Source of the DNA: UBA6522 sp965204155
GTDB taxonomy: Bacteria; Pseudomonadota; Gammaproteobacteria; Steroidobacterales; Rariloculaceae
Length of the DNA: 64,000 nt
Assembly (NCBI GenBank): GCA_965204155.1
Contig: OZ241971.1
Coordinates: forward strand, 2,232,001-2,296,000
Direction: 5' to 3'
Position numbers and translations under genes: made by a program. Below the pieces are notes generated by a model, which saw nothing but the letters and a program-made list of their open reading frames with translations, was not told the DNA's origin and searched no databases. Each line of letters begins with the position of its first letter. Position 1 is the stretch's first letter. Shown piece by piece: positions 40,823 through 49,490 of the stretch.

Positions 40823-43168
40823 TTGAACCGAACCGACGAACTCAGGGCACGCGTGTATGCGCTCAACGAGCGCATCTCGCGGCTGAGCGCGGCGATCCTG
40901 CGCGTGAGCGCGAGCCTCGATCTGGACACCGTCCTGCAGGAGGTCGTCGACAGCGCGTGTGCGCTCACCGACGCACGCTACGGCATCATCACCACCATCG
41001 ACGACGCCGGAGAGCTCAAGGACTTCGTCACGTCCGGCTTCACCGACGAGGAACGGCTGCAGATGGCGCAGTGGCCGGACGGGCCGCGGCTGTTCAAACA
41101 CTGGTGCGACCTGCCCGGCGTGCTGCGGCTGGACGACCTGCCCGCCTACGTGCGCGAACTGGGGTTCTCCGCCGACCTGATGCGGTCGAAGACCTTTCAG
41201 TGTGCGCCGATGCGGTACCGCGGCATGCACGTCGGGAATTTCTTTCTTGCCGAAAAGCAGGCCGGAGAGGCGTTCACGCAGGAGGACGAGGAGGTGCTGG
41301 TGCTTTTCGCCTCCCAGGCTGCAACGGCCATCGCCAACGCGCAGGCGCACCGCGACGAGCAGCGGGCGCGGGCGGACCTGGAGGCCCTGATCGACACCTC
41401 GCCGGTGGGCGTGGTGGTGTTCGAGGCGCGCACCGGCAAACCCGTGTCGATCAACCGGGAGGCGGCGCGGATCGCGGAGGGCCTGCGCATGCCGGGCTGC
41501 TCGGCGGAACAACTGCTTGAGGTGGTCACGTGCCGGCGCGAGGACGGCACGGAATTGACGCTCGGCGAGCTTCCCATCGCCAGGACGCTCGTCGACGCGA
41601 AGACCATACGCGCCGAGGAAGTGCGGCTCTCCGTGCCGGACGGGCGCAGCGTCAGCACCCTCATCAACGTCACGCCCATCCGTTCGGAGGACGGCGAGGT
41701 GGTCTCGGCGGTGATCACGATGCAGGACCTGGCGCCGCTTGCGGAACTGGAGCGGGCGAGGGCGCAGTTCCTGGGGCTGGTGAGCCATGAGCTGCGCACG
41801 CCGCTGGCCGCCATCAAGGGCTCCACGACCACGATGCTGGGCGCCACCCCGGTGCTGGACCCGGCCGAGGCGGAGCAGTTCTTCCGGGTCATCGACGAGC
41901 AGGCCGATCACATGCGCAGCCTCATCGGCGACCTGCTGGATGCCGGGCACATCGCCGCGGGCACCCTGTCGGTGTCGCCCAAACCGACCGACGTGGCCTC
42001 GGTGGTGGAGCAGGCGCGAACCGCGTTCCTCGGCGGCGGCGCTGCGCATGCCATCCTCATCGACCTGCCGGGGGACCTGCCCCGGATACTGGCCGACAGG
42101 GGCCGCATCGTCCAGGTGCTCAACAACCTCTTTTCCAATGCGGCCCGGCTCGCTCCGCCGTCCTCGCCCATCCGGGTGGCGGCGGTGCGCGACGGCGTGC
42201 ACGTGGCGATCTCGGTGGCGGACGAAGGCCGGGGCATTGCGGAGGACCGGCTGCCGCACCTGTTCCGCAAGCACACCGGCGCCGACGGCGACGCGCCCCG
42301 GGGGCCGGGACTGGGGCTTGCGATCTGCAAGGGCCTGGTGGAGGCGCACGGCGGGCGCATCTGGGCGGCCAGCGCCGGTCCGGGCCAGGGCGCGCAGTTC
42401 ACGTTTACCGTTCCGGTGGCCGGCAAGGACGCCGCAGCGGCGGATGCCGCGGCGCGCCCGCCGGGTCCGTCCCACGAAGCCCCCTCGGGCGTACCCGTGC
42501 TGGTGGTGGACGACGACGCGCGGACGCTGCGCTTCGTGCGCGAGGCGCTTGCCGGGGCCGGCTACTCTCCCATCGTGACGGCCGAGCACGAGGACCTGTC
42601 CCGGATCATGCAGGCGGAGAAGCCGAAGCTGGTACTGCTGGACCTGGTGCTGCCCGACGCCGACGGCATCGAGCTCATGCTGAGCGTGCCCGAAATGGCC
42701 GACGTGCCCGTGATCTTCATCTCCGCCTACGGCAGGGACGAGACCATCGCCAGGGCGCTGGAGAGCGGTGCGGCGGACTATCTCGTCAAGCCCTTCTCGC
42801 CCACGGAACTCATGGCCCGGATCCGCGCGGCGCTGCGCCGGCGCGCGCAACCCGAGCCGTTCTCCGTCGGGGACCTCACCATCCGTTACGGGGAGAGGCG
42901 CGTGAGCGTGGCGGGACGGAACGTGCACCTGACGGCCACCGAGTACGAGCTGCTGCACTATCTCTCCCTCAACGCCGGACGGGTCGTGACGTTCGAGGCG
43001 CTGATCCGCCAGTTGTGGAGTACGCCGGGCGAGGGCAACGCGGACCGGGTGCGCACGTTCGTCAAGCAGCTCCGGCGCAAGCTTGGCGAGGACGCGGCCC
43101 GCCCCATCTACATCTTCAACGTGCGCGCGGTCGGTTACCGCATGGGCGGCGCTGCCGACAATCCGTAG
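40823..43168 (+). CDS. GAF-PAS hybrid histidine kinase with C-terminal receiver and OmpR-type DNA-binding domain
   Basis: A 781-residue soluble protein containing a whole two-component pathway in one chain. GAF domain about 28-175, PAS-like about 183-305, HisKA with His322 (LVSHELRTPLAAIKGS), HATPase with N box (NNLFSNAARL) and GPGLGLAICKGLVEAHGGRI, then a receiver with Asp607 (LVLLDLVLPDADG) and Lys656, and a winged helix at 680-775 (LTATEYELLHYLSLNAGRVV). No membrane segment, so it senses an internal signal and may bind DNA itself. The start is a TTG with weak ribosome site, directly after the STAS gene. Kinases fused to a DNA-binding output are uncommon. Confidence 0.9.
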   Translation: MNRTDELRARVYALNERISRLSAAILRVSASLDLDTVLQEVVDSACALTDARYGIITTIDDAGELKDFVTSGFTDEERLQMAQWPDGPRLFKHWCDLPGVLRLDDLPAYVRELGFSADLMRSKTFQCAPMRYRGMHVGNFFLAEKQAGEAFTQEDEEVLVLFASQAATAIANAQAHRDEQRARADLEALIDTSPVGVVVFEARTGKPVSINREAARIAEGLRMPGCSAEQLLEVVTCRREDGTELTLGELPIARTLVDAKTIRAEEVRLSVPDGRSVSTLINVTPIRSEDGEVVSAVITMQDLAPLAELERARAQFLGLVSHELRTPLAAIKGSTTTMLGATPVLDPAEAEQFFRVIDEQADHMRSLIGDLLDAGHIAAGTLSVSPKPTDVASVVEQARTAFLGGGAAHAILIDLPGDLPRILADRGRIVQVLNNLFSNAARLAPPSSPIRVAAVRDGVHVAISVADEGRGIAEDRLPHLFRKHTGADGDAPRGPGLGLAICKGLVEAHGGRIWAASAGPGQGAQFTFTVPVAGKDAAAADAAARPPGPSHEAPSGVPVLVVDDDARTLRFVREALAGAGYSPIVTAEHEDLSRIMQAEKPKLVLLDLVLPDADGIELMLSVPEMADVPVIFISAYGRDETIARALESGAADYLVKPFSPTELMARIRAALRRRAQPEPFSVGDLTIRYGERRVSVAGRNVHLTATEYELLHYLSLNAGRVVTFEALIRQLWSTPGEGNADRVRTFVKQLRRKLGEDAARPIYIFNVRAVGYRMGGAADNP

Positions 43169-43200
43169 CCGTACTGCCCCGGCACCGGCGGGAACGAAGC

Positions 43201-43225
43201 CCCGGGGCGGGAACGAAGCCCCGGG
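43201..43225. terminator. GC-rich hairpin between convergent genes
   Basis: CCCGGGGC and GCCCCGGG form an 8-bp perfect stem around a 9-nt loop, between the stops of the hybrid kinase (+) and the cyclase-like gene (-). There is no T run, so termination is plausible but unproven. The loop region is part of a short tandem duplication (GGGAACGAAGCCCCGGG). Confidence 0.4.
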
Positions 43226-43230
43226 CGGAT

Positions 43231-44070
43231 TCACGCGATGCGCAGGGGCGTCAGGGTACGGACCATTGCGAGGTGGCGTTCCTGCCTGTCGTGACTCCAG
43301 ACCGATCGGGAGATGTCGCGGTCGATGCAGGCGTTGTGGTAGTTCTTCAGCCACCCGTACGGGCCGGCGGCCGAACCGGCCGTGCCGGAAAGGCCCGACT
43401 CGACGAAGCGCTTGTGGCGCCTCAGGACATCGGTGTAGCGGGCTGAATCGCGGTCGGAATCGCCGAAGCCCGCCCTCAGGTAGTCGATGTAGTGCAACCC
43501 CGTATCGTCCCTGGCCGCCATGCGGTCGAAGAGATCCAGCTCGGCGCGAAGGTCATGGTTCCCGGTCCACAACGATGCGTCCGAACGCAACCGCCCGATG
43601 ATCCCGTCCTGCACGGTGATGCGCGACGGCAGGACCCGGTTTCGCGCCAATGTGCGCGCTCTGGACAGCGCGGGGCCGAAGTAGGGTCCGTCACGCTCCG
43701 TTCCCACGTGAAGCCCGCCGCTCACCACCGAGCCGCGCACCGCCACGTCGTTCTCCAGGCACTGTATCTGGATGTTCAGCAGGTCGAGCAACTCGCGGAC
43801 CAGGGTGACCGGCTCGGTGGCCGCGTCGAGCGGCCTGGCTCGGGCGAGAGTACCGGCGCCCGCGCCGGGTCCCGGGTCGAAGACGATCCCCGATTCAGGG
43901 CCGCCGGGCGCCGGATCCCCGCCCTGAAGCGGCGTGAAGTGACCGACGGCGTCGACGCGGTCCCTGAAATCCTCGGCATACCATGGCCTGCGCCGGCCTC
44001 CAAAGGGGCGTGAGGCGAGGAAGCTGATAATCCAGGTCCCGTGGGCCGTAGCGGGGTCGGTCAATACCAT
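43231..44070 (-). CDS. Nucleotidyl-cyclase-like protein of unknown activity
   Basis: A 279-residue cytoplasmic protein whose middle (VRGSVVSGGLHVGTERDGPYFGPALSRARTL, given here as VRGSVVSGGLHVG and YFGPALSRARTL, about residues 110-140) follows the pattern of class III cyclase-like proteins, which have V-R-G-A-I..G and FGPALVEA. The N-terminal half has IVFDPGPG where a metal-binding Asp segment would fall. Catalytic residues cannot be confirmed, and it may be a degenerate, regulatory relative. It sits between two related kinase/wHTH regulators and converges on the first. Confidence 0.5.
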   Translation of the reverse strand: MVLTDPATAHGTWIISFLASRPFGGRRRPWYAEDFRDRVDAVGHFTPLQGGDPAPGGPESGIVFDPGPGAGAGTLARARPLDAATEPVTLVRELLDLLNIQIQCLENDVAVRGSVVSGGLHVGTERDGPYFGPALSRARTLARNRVLPSRITVQDGIIGRLRSDASLWTGNHDLRAELDLFDRMAARDDTGLHYIDYLRAGFGDSDRDSARYTDVLRRHKRFVESGLSGTAGSAAGPYGWLKNYHNACIDRDISRSVWSHDRQERHLAMVRTLTPLRIA

Positions 44071-44146
44071 TCTCCATGCGCGGAGGCATTTTCGACACCT
44101 CGTTAGGATAGCGCGATCAGATTCCTATCAATATACACAAATAAAA

Positions 44147-44191
44147 CATGTAAAATACGTGTAATAATTATTGTTATATGAGTTTTACATG
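44147..44191. promoter_or_regulatory. AT-rich inverted repeat upstream of the mini regulator
   Basis: CATGTAAAA (44147-44155) and TTTTACATG (44183-44191) are exact inverted copies 27 bp apart in a strongly AT-rich stretch between divergent genes. It may be an operator for the winged-helix protein that follows, possibly autoregulatory. Confidence 0.4.
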
Positions 44192-44218
44192 AACATCAGT
44201 CAGGAGCCGAGGTTTGAA

Positions 44219-44800
44219 ATGAACGAGTGTTGCCGGTCAAGGCAGGAGGAGCAACGGGCGCGGGCGCGGTCGCTGAATAACGTCTGCCGGGCACTGCGTG
44301 TGCCGCTGACATCCATCAAGGGTTCAGCCGCCGCCCTGCTGGATGAGGAATCGGAGCTTGCGCCCGCCGAGCAGCGTGAGTACGTCCGCATCATCGACTC
44401 CCAGGCCGACCGGATCCGGGGGCTCGTGAGCGAACTGCTCGGCGCCGGCCGGACAGCGAACAGCGGGCTGACGGCGTGGGCCGAGTCCGAACCGTTCATC
44501 ATGGGCGACCTGATTGTTCACTACGACGAACGCCGCGTCGCCGTGGCGGGCCGAACAGTGGAGCTGACCGCCACCGAATTCAGGCTGTTGCGGGCGCTTT
44601 CGTTACACGCCGGAAAAGTCGTGACCTTCGATTCGCTGGTTGGACAGGTCTGGATCCGGCGCCGGCGCGCAAGCCCCGCGCTGGTGCGCACCTACATCAA
44701 GACCCTCCGGCACAAGTTGGGCGACGCCGCCGCCGAGCCGAAATACATCTTCAGCCAGCGCGGCGTCGGCTACCGCCTGGGGCCGCCCCGCCAGTCGTGA
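44219..44800 (+). CDS. Miniature HisKA-like/OmpR-type wHTH regulator lacking the phospho-His
   Basis: A 193-residue protein that looks like the hybrid at 40823 with the GAF, PAS, ATPase and receiver removed. Residues 18-75 match HisKA (VCRALRVPLTSIKGSAAALL against the hybrid's VSHELRTPLAAIKGSTTTML), but the phosphorylated His is Arg24, so it cannot be a phospho-acceptor. Residues 95-190 are an OmpR-type winged helix (LTATEFRLLRALSLHAGKVV). It probably dimerises through the helical hairpin and binds DNA, perhaps pairing with the hybrid kinase. ATG 44219 follows CCGAGG at a good distance; ATG 44189 is also possible. Confidence 0.8.
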   Translation: MNECCRSRQEEQRARARSLNNVCRALRVPLTSIKGSAAALLDEESELAPAEQREYVRIIDSQADRIRGLVSELLGAGRTANSGLTAWAESEPFIMGDLIVHYDERRVAVAGRTVELTATEFRLLRALSLHAGKVVTFDSLVGQVWIRRRRASPALVRTYIKTLRHKLGDAAAEPKYIFSQRGVGYRLGPPRQS

Positions 44801-44804
44801 CCCG

Positions 44805-44828
44805 GTTTGTCGTGCGTGCACGACAAAC
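44805..44828. terminator. Perfect 11-bp hairpin after the mini regulator
   Basis: GTTTGTCGTGC, a GT loop and GCACGACAAAC form a perfect hairpin 5 bp after the stop codon. It lacks a T run. The stretch from here to 45086 holds no convincing gene; an AT-rich part near 44875-44935 could contain a promoter for the next gene. Confidence 0.45.
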
Positions 44829-45086
44829 GGGGCGGAACTCAACCGACCGGAAGACTTGTCCTGCGACCCGTGAAACACTCGTAAAACATTCGTATACCAC
44901 ATGACTAAAGCACGTAATACGCACATGAATCCTGCGCACAATCGAGTACTTACAACCCCGTCGCCGACACGCAGCCATCAGGATGCAATGCCCGAAACTG
45001 GCCGGTTTGACCGGATTTATGAGTGGCCGCGGCGCCCCTCCCGCCACGACAATGTTATCTTTACATTTGCCGTGGGGCCGAAGGGC

Positions 45087-45491
45087 ATGAAGCAGAATAA
45101 TCGTATGAAGGAGTGGCGTCAGACCATTGCCGTGATTTGCACCGTCGTGGTGGCGTCTGTAGCGCTGGCGGCATACATGCAATTCGAGCACGCCGCCATC
45201 CGCGCGGACATGAACGCGGAGCATGCCGCCATGCGCGCCGACATGAATGCACAGCATGCCGCCATGCGCGCGGACATGAATGCACAGTTCGCCGCGATGC
45301 ATGCCGAACATGCCGCCATGCGCGCCGACATGAATGCGCAACATGCCGACATGAACGCGCAGTTCGCCGCGATGCATGCCGAACACGCCGCCATCCGCGA
45401 CCAACTGAACAGCGTGGACCGCCGGACCGCCCGGATCGAGGGTCACCTGTTCGGCATCGAGATTCCGCCGGATCCGGCGGACGGGGAGTGA
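45087..45491 (+). CDS. Membrane-anchored hendecad-repeat coiled-coil protein
   Basis: A 134-residue protein with an N-terminal membrane segment (TIAVICTVVVASVALAAYM) followed by near-identical 11-residue units of the form EHAAMRADMNA, mixed with 7-residue QFAAMHA and QHADMNA units, from about residue 32 to 105. The 11- and 7-residue steps suit a right-handed-leaning or straight coiled coil with Ala and Met in the core. The C-terminus (VDRRTARIEGHLFGIE) resembles small bacterial coiled-coil proteins. GAAGGG precedes the ATG at 45087. Function unknown. Confidence 0.65.
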   Translation: MKQNNRMKEWRQTIAVICTVVVASVALAAYMQFEHAAIRADMNAEHAAMRADMNAQHAAMRADMNAQFAAMHAEHAAMRADMNAQHADMNAQFAAMHAEHAAIRDQLNSVDRRTARIEGHLFGIEIPPDPADGE

Positions 45492-45725
45492 AGGCCGCGG
45501 CTGTCCGAAGGGTGCCGGCGACGTTTGGGGGTCCGGCCGCGTATCGGGAAAGCGCGGAGCCCGAAATTTACGTAAACGTCACTAAAAACAGCAACTTCAG
45601 CACCCAACATTGCCATCAACACACAGACCCCGCATAATGGAGGGTCCCGGTGGCAGGCGTGCGCCCGTCGAACTACCCATTGGCTTTGGGAGCGGCGCCG
45701 GGCGTCCTCAGTGAGGAGAACGCGA

Positions 45726-48700
45726 ATGCGGACGATGGATCGGGAGGGGTTGGCACGGCCGGTGCAGGTCCATCTTGTTGCATTGAACCGGGCCTTTTCC
45801 TCCGGCTGTCTTGCCGCGGTCACGGCTGCCGGCATGGCGTTGCTTGCCGGCTCAGCGATCACTGTAGCCCAGGACAGCCGCATGACGGCCGTGCCGGTGG
45901 CGGGCATCGACGAGACGTCCTGGCTTTGTGCGCTGGATTCCGGCGACCCCTCGCCGCGCCCCGGCCGGGGTGTGAACATTGGCGTGGGCCTGTGCCAGGG
46001 GTCGTTCGCGGTGGGCGCAGTGGATCTGCCCCCGGCAGCGCCCGGTCCCGGCCAGGGGGGATCTCTCTCCGATCCGGCGTTTACTGGCGCCGGCATTCTG
46101 ACGCCGGCCGGCCTCAGCCCGGCGGGCCATGTCGACATCCCGGACACCGGTTTGCGACGCGCGCTCGAACAGGCACTTGGCAAGTGGACGGACGAGCCGA
46201 TCAGCCCCGTCGACATGGCGGGCCTGACCAGTCTGGTGGCGCGGCGTGCCGGCATAGCCGATCTCTCGGGCCTGGAATTCGCGGTCCGGCTCAGGCACCT
46301 GGACCTGTACGGAAACGCAGTGACCGACCTCTCGCCGCTCGACGATCTCATCGGCCTGCAAATGCTTTCCGTGGCTCACAACGGTATTGGGGACGATGCG
46401 TTTGCGACGATCTCTCTGTTGACCGGTCTTGAGGTGCTGTCGCTGGCGGGCAACCCCCTGGACGACCTCTCGCCGTTGGCGAACCTGTCCGGCCTGCGCG
46501 TGTTGGACCTGACCTCCACGACCGTCGAGGATATTCTGCCGCTGCAGGGGCTGTCGCAACTCGAGGGACTGTACCTTGGCGACAACGGCATCGACGATGC
46601 GAACGCGCTGGGCGGAATGCCCTACCTCAGGTGGCTGCTCCTCACGGACAACGCCATTGAAGATATCTCCCCGCTTACCGTATTGACGGAGCTGGATTTT
46701 CTGGGCCTCGCGGACAATGCCGTCGAAGATATATTTCCGCTGGTCCAGAACTCCGGGCTGGCCGCCGGCGACGTTGTGGTGTTGTCCGGCAATCCCCTGA
46801 ATCCGGTGTCACGCGATGAACTGATTCCCGACCTTCGTTCGCGGGGCGTTGTGGTGCATTTCGATGTGGCTCCCCCCTCGGTGGAGTTTGGCGCGCAGCG
46901 GATCATCACGACCAATGCGGATCGAGCCTTCTCGGTGCATGCGGCGGACCTGGACGGCGACGGCGACCCCGACGTGCTCTCGGCGTCTGCAGATGACGAC
47001 AAGATCGCGTGGTACGAAAACCTCGGCGGCGGCGCCTTCTCCACCCAGCAGGTCATCACGGCCGCCGCCGACGGCACTTCCTCGGTGCATGCGGCGGACC
47101 TGGACGGCGACGGCGACCCCGACGTGCTCTCCGCGTCGCAACTCGACGACAAGGTCGCCTGGTACGAGAACCTCGGCGGCGGTGCATTCTCCGTCCAGCG
47201 GGTCATCACGACCGCCGCCGACGGCGCCTCCTCGGTGCATGCGGCGGACCTGGACGGTGACGGCGACCCCGACGTGCTCTCGGCTTCGCTCCACGGCGAC
47301 ACGATCGCCTGGTACGAGAACATGGGCGGCGGCGCCTTCTCGGCCCAGCGGGTCATCGCGACCGCCGACGCCGCCTTTTCGGTGCGCGCGGCGGATCTGG
47401 ACGGTGACGGCGACCCGGATGTACTCACGAACGACAATGACCAGCTCGTGTGGTACGAGAACGAGGGCGGCGCGTTCTCGCAGAAGCGTGTCTTTAGCGG
47501 TCACTTTAGCGGTCAAACCCCCGGACTCTGGCACATCTATTCGGCGGACCTGGACGGCGACGGGGACGTGGATGTGCTTGCCAACTCGGATAGGGACTCC
47601 ACATTCGTGTGGCACGAGAACCTCGGCGGCGGCGAGTTCTCCTCGCAGCAGCACTTTTCCGGTAGCGCCTATTTGGGCGGTTCGGTGCGCGCAGCGGACC
47701 TGGACGGCGATGGCGATCAGGACGTCCTTTCTGCATCGCGCGGCGACGACAAGATCGCCTGGTACGAGAACTTGGGCGGTGGCTCCTTCTCGGCGCAGAG
47801 CGTCATCACGACCGACGCCGACGGTGCCCATTCGGTACAGGCGGCGGACCTGGACGGCGACGGCGACCCGGACGTGCTCTCCGCTTCGGCCAACGACGAC
47901 ACGATTGCCTGGTACGAAAACCTCTCCAACCACGGCGACGATCACGGCAACGCGCCGTCAGCGGCAACGCTCGCCACCGCGCTCCCGGCGTTCCTGCACG
48001 GCACGCTGGAATCGGGAGGCGATCGCGATGTGTTCCGGGTGGCGACCGGCAGCGGTAGGCTCCGCGTGTACTCCAACGGCCCCACCGACACGCGTGGCAC
48101 GCTGTTCGACGGTGCCGGCAACCAACTGGCAACGAATGACGATGCCGGAGCGTCGACGAACTTCATGATCGACGTTGATGTCACCGCAGGCACGTACTAC
48201 GTGCAGGTGCACGGTTTCTCAAGCGCAACCACCGGCCCCTACACGCTGTCAATCGAGTGGGCGGGCCTTGACGTAGCGCAATTCCTGGCAGAGAGTCCGC
48301 GCATTGCGGCCGCGATGCTGTGGCACGGCACGGACAATGTGGCCATGCCGTATGCCGATTGGCCGGAGACGCTCAAGGCGAAGCTGGACATCGCCGTACG
48401 TCGTCAACTGGCGGGCGAGGGGTCGGGGCTCCCCGATGTCATGACCAATCAGGCCGGCGCTTTCCTTGCGGACAATGACTATGTGACGACAGTTCTTTCC
48501 GGCGAGGACGCCGAGGACCTCTACGCGGCCAGCGTCGCGAACTCGCTCGTACTGGAAATGCTCGGCACTCTTCCGTGGTCTCTCGACGACCTCTCGGAGG
48601 ACGAGCTGACGTTGCTGCTCGATAGCCGAGGCTTCTACCGCGGATACGCCGACTACCTGCATGACGCCAATAGTCGCGTAACGGGGTACGACGTGGACGG

Positions 48701-49454
48701 TATTGTCCTGCCTGCGCCCCCCGAGATCGTCCGTGAATTCATGGCCCGGGAGGATCTCGTCGGGGCCAGCCGCCACGAGACGATCATCAATGCGATCGAC
48801 TGGATCCGATACAACCTGGTGCATTATTCCGGGGGGCAAAGCGCGAAGAACTTTGAGGACCACTGGGGATACCGGGGGTACTCACCTCTGTCGCGCATGC
48901 TGGTCGTCGGGGAGCATACGGGACTGGACGGCAAACCGCGGGGCTACACGGCGGGCTGTCACGGCACGAACTGGTTCCTGGTCCATCTGCTGAGGGCGGT
49001 CAACATTCCGGTCGAGTATGTTCTCTGGGCCGGACACGCCATTCCCTCTTTTCCTTCCGAGGGAATCTACCTGAGTCATGGAGACGACCCCTACAGCAGT
49101 TTTGCGCAGTATTCGCCGCCATTCCCGGAGCCTTTCCCCACCAGCGAGCTTCCGATCCCGGAGGCGACCTACCAGGAGTGGTTCAACGCATCCAATTCGC
49201 CCGAGGAGAATCTCCGGAATGTCGGCAGGAAAGTGACGGAGCTCGGTGTGGAGCATCTTCCTCAAGCGCTGCTACGAGCTCGGTGCAGCGATCGGGCGAA
49301 TGGACTGAGCAACGAATCGAGCTACGTCTACAGCCCCCAATTTGCAGGCATAGGCAATTTCTGGACTGTCGCCGAGCTTGAGGCCATGCGCTTCTGGGAG
49401 CGGATGGACGAGAAGATCGCACAGTACGGAGGCTGTTCGATATTCGGGTACTGA
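45726..49454 (+). CDS. Exported LRR/FG-GAP/PPC/transglutaminase-like protein
   Basis: A 1242-residue exported protein. After a signal region (hydrophobic LAAVTAAGMALLAGS) come SDS22-type leucine-rich repeats (about 165-378; LRVLDLTSTTVEDILPL), then about seven FG-GAP/VCBS-type repeats (388-735) each with DLDGDGDPDVLSAS and WYENLGGGAFS, a PPC beta domain (738-845), and a C-terminal transglutaminase-like papain fold: Cys1077 (TAGCHGTNWF) and a His in YVLWAGHAIPSF, with an acidic residue in SHGDDPY. It could crosslink, cut or rearrange peptide or polysaccharide-linked peptides outside the cell. GAGGAG lies 7 nt before the ATG. It converges on the metalloprotease array with 36 bp between. Confidence 0.82.
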   Translation: MRTMDREGLARPVQVHLVALNRAFSSGCLAAVTAAGMALLAGSAITVAQDSRMTAVPVAGIDETSWLCALDSGDPSPRPGRGVNIGVGLCQGSFAVGAVDLPPAAPGPGQGGSLSDPAFTGAGILTPAGLSPAGHVDIPDTGLRRALEQALGKWTDEPISPVDMAGLTSLVARRAGIADLSGLEFAVRLRHLDLYGNAVTDLSPLDDLIGLQMLSVAHNGIGDDAFATISLLTGLEVLSLAGNPLDDLSPLANLSGLRVLDLTSTTVEDILPLQGLSQLEGLYLGDNGIDDANALGGMPYLRWLLLTDNAIEDISPLTVLTELDFLGLADNAVEDIFPLVQNSGLAAGDVVVLSGNPLNPVSRDELIPDLRSRGVVVHFDVAPPSVEFGAQRIITTNADRAFSVHAADLDGDGDPDVLSASADDDKIAWYENLGGGAFSTQQVITAAADGTSSVHAADLDGDGDPDVLSASQLDDKVAWYENLGGGAFSVQRVITTAADGASSVHAADLDGDGDPDVLSASLHGDTIAWYENMGGGAFSAQRVIATADAAFSVRAADLDGDGDPDVLTNDNDQLVWYENEGGAFSQKRVFSGHFSGQTPGLWHIYSADLDGDGDVDVLANSDRDSTFVWHENLGGGEFSSQQHFSGSAYLGGSVRAADLDGDGDQDVLSASRGDDKIAWYENLGGGSFSAQSVITTDADGAHSVQAADLDGDGDPDVLSASANDDTIAWYENLSNHGDDHGNAPSAATLATALPAFLHGTLESGGDRDVFRVATGSGRLRVYSNGPTDTRGTLFDGAGNQLATNDDAGASTNFMIDVDVTAGTYYVQVHGFSSATTGPYTLSIEWAGLDVAQFLAESPRIAAAMLWHGTDNVAMPYADWPETLKAKLDIAVRRQLAGEGSGLPDVMTNQAGAFLADNDYVTTVLSGEDAEDLYAASVANSLVLEMLGTLPWSLDDLSEDELTLLLDSRGFYRGYADYLHDANSRVTGYDVDGIVLPAPPEIVREFMAREDLVGASRHETIINAIDWIRYNLVHYSGGQSAKNFEDHWGYRGYSPLSRMLVVGEHTGLDGKPRGYTAGCHGTNWFLVHLLRAVNIPVEYVLWAGHAIPSFPSEGIYLSHGDDPYSSFAQYSPPFPEPFPTSELPIPEATYQEWFNASNSPEENLRNVGRKVTELGVEHLPQALLRARCSDRANGLSNESSYVYSPQFAGIGNFWTVAELEAMRFWERMDEKIAQYGGCSIFGY

Positions 49455-49490
49455 CCGGTTCCCGGGCCGGAGCGCACCGAGCGGCTACTG

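Noticed and set aside
40721..43354. 877-codon open frame on the minus strand
   Set aside because: Antisense to the hybrid kinase, whose domains are all recognisable on the plus strand.
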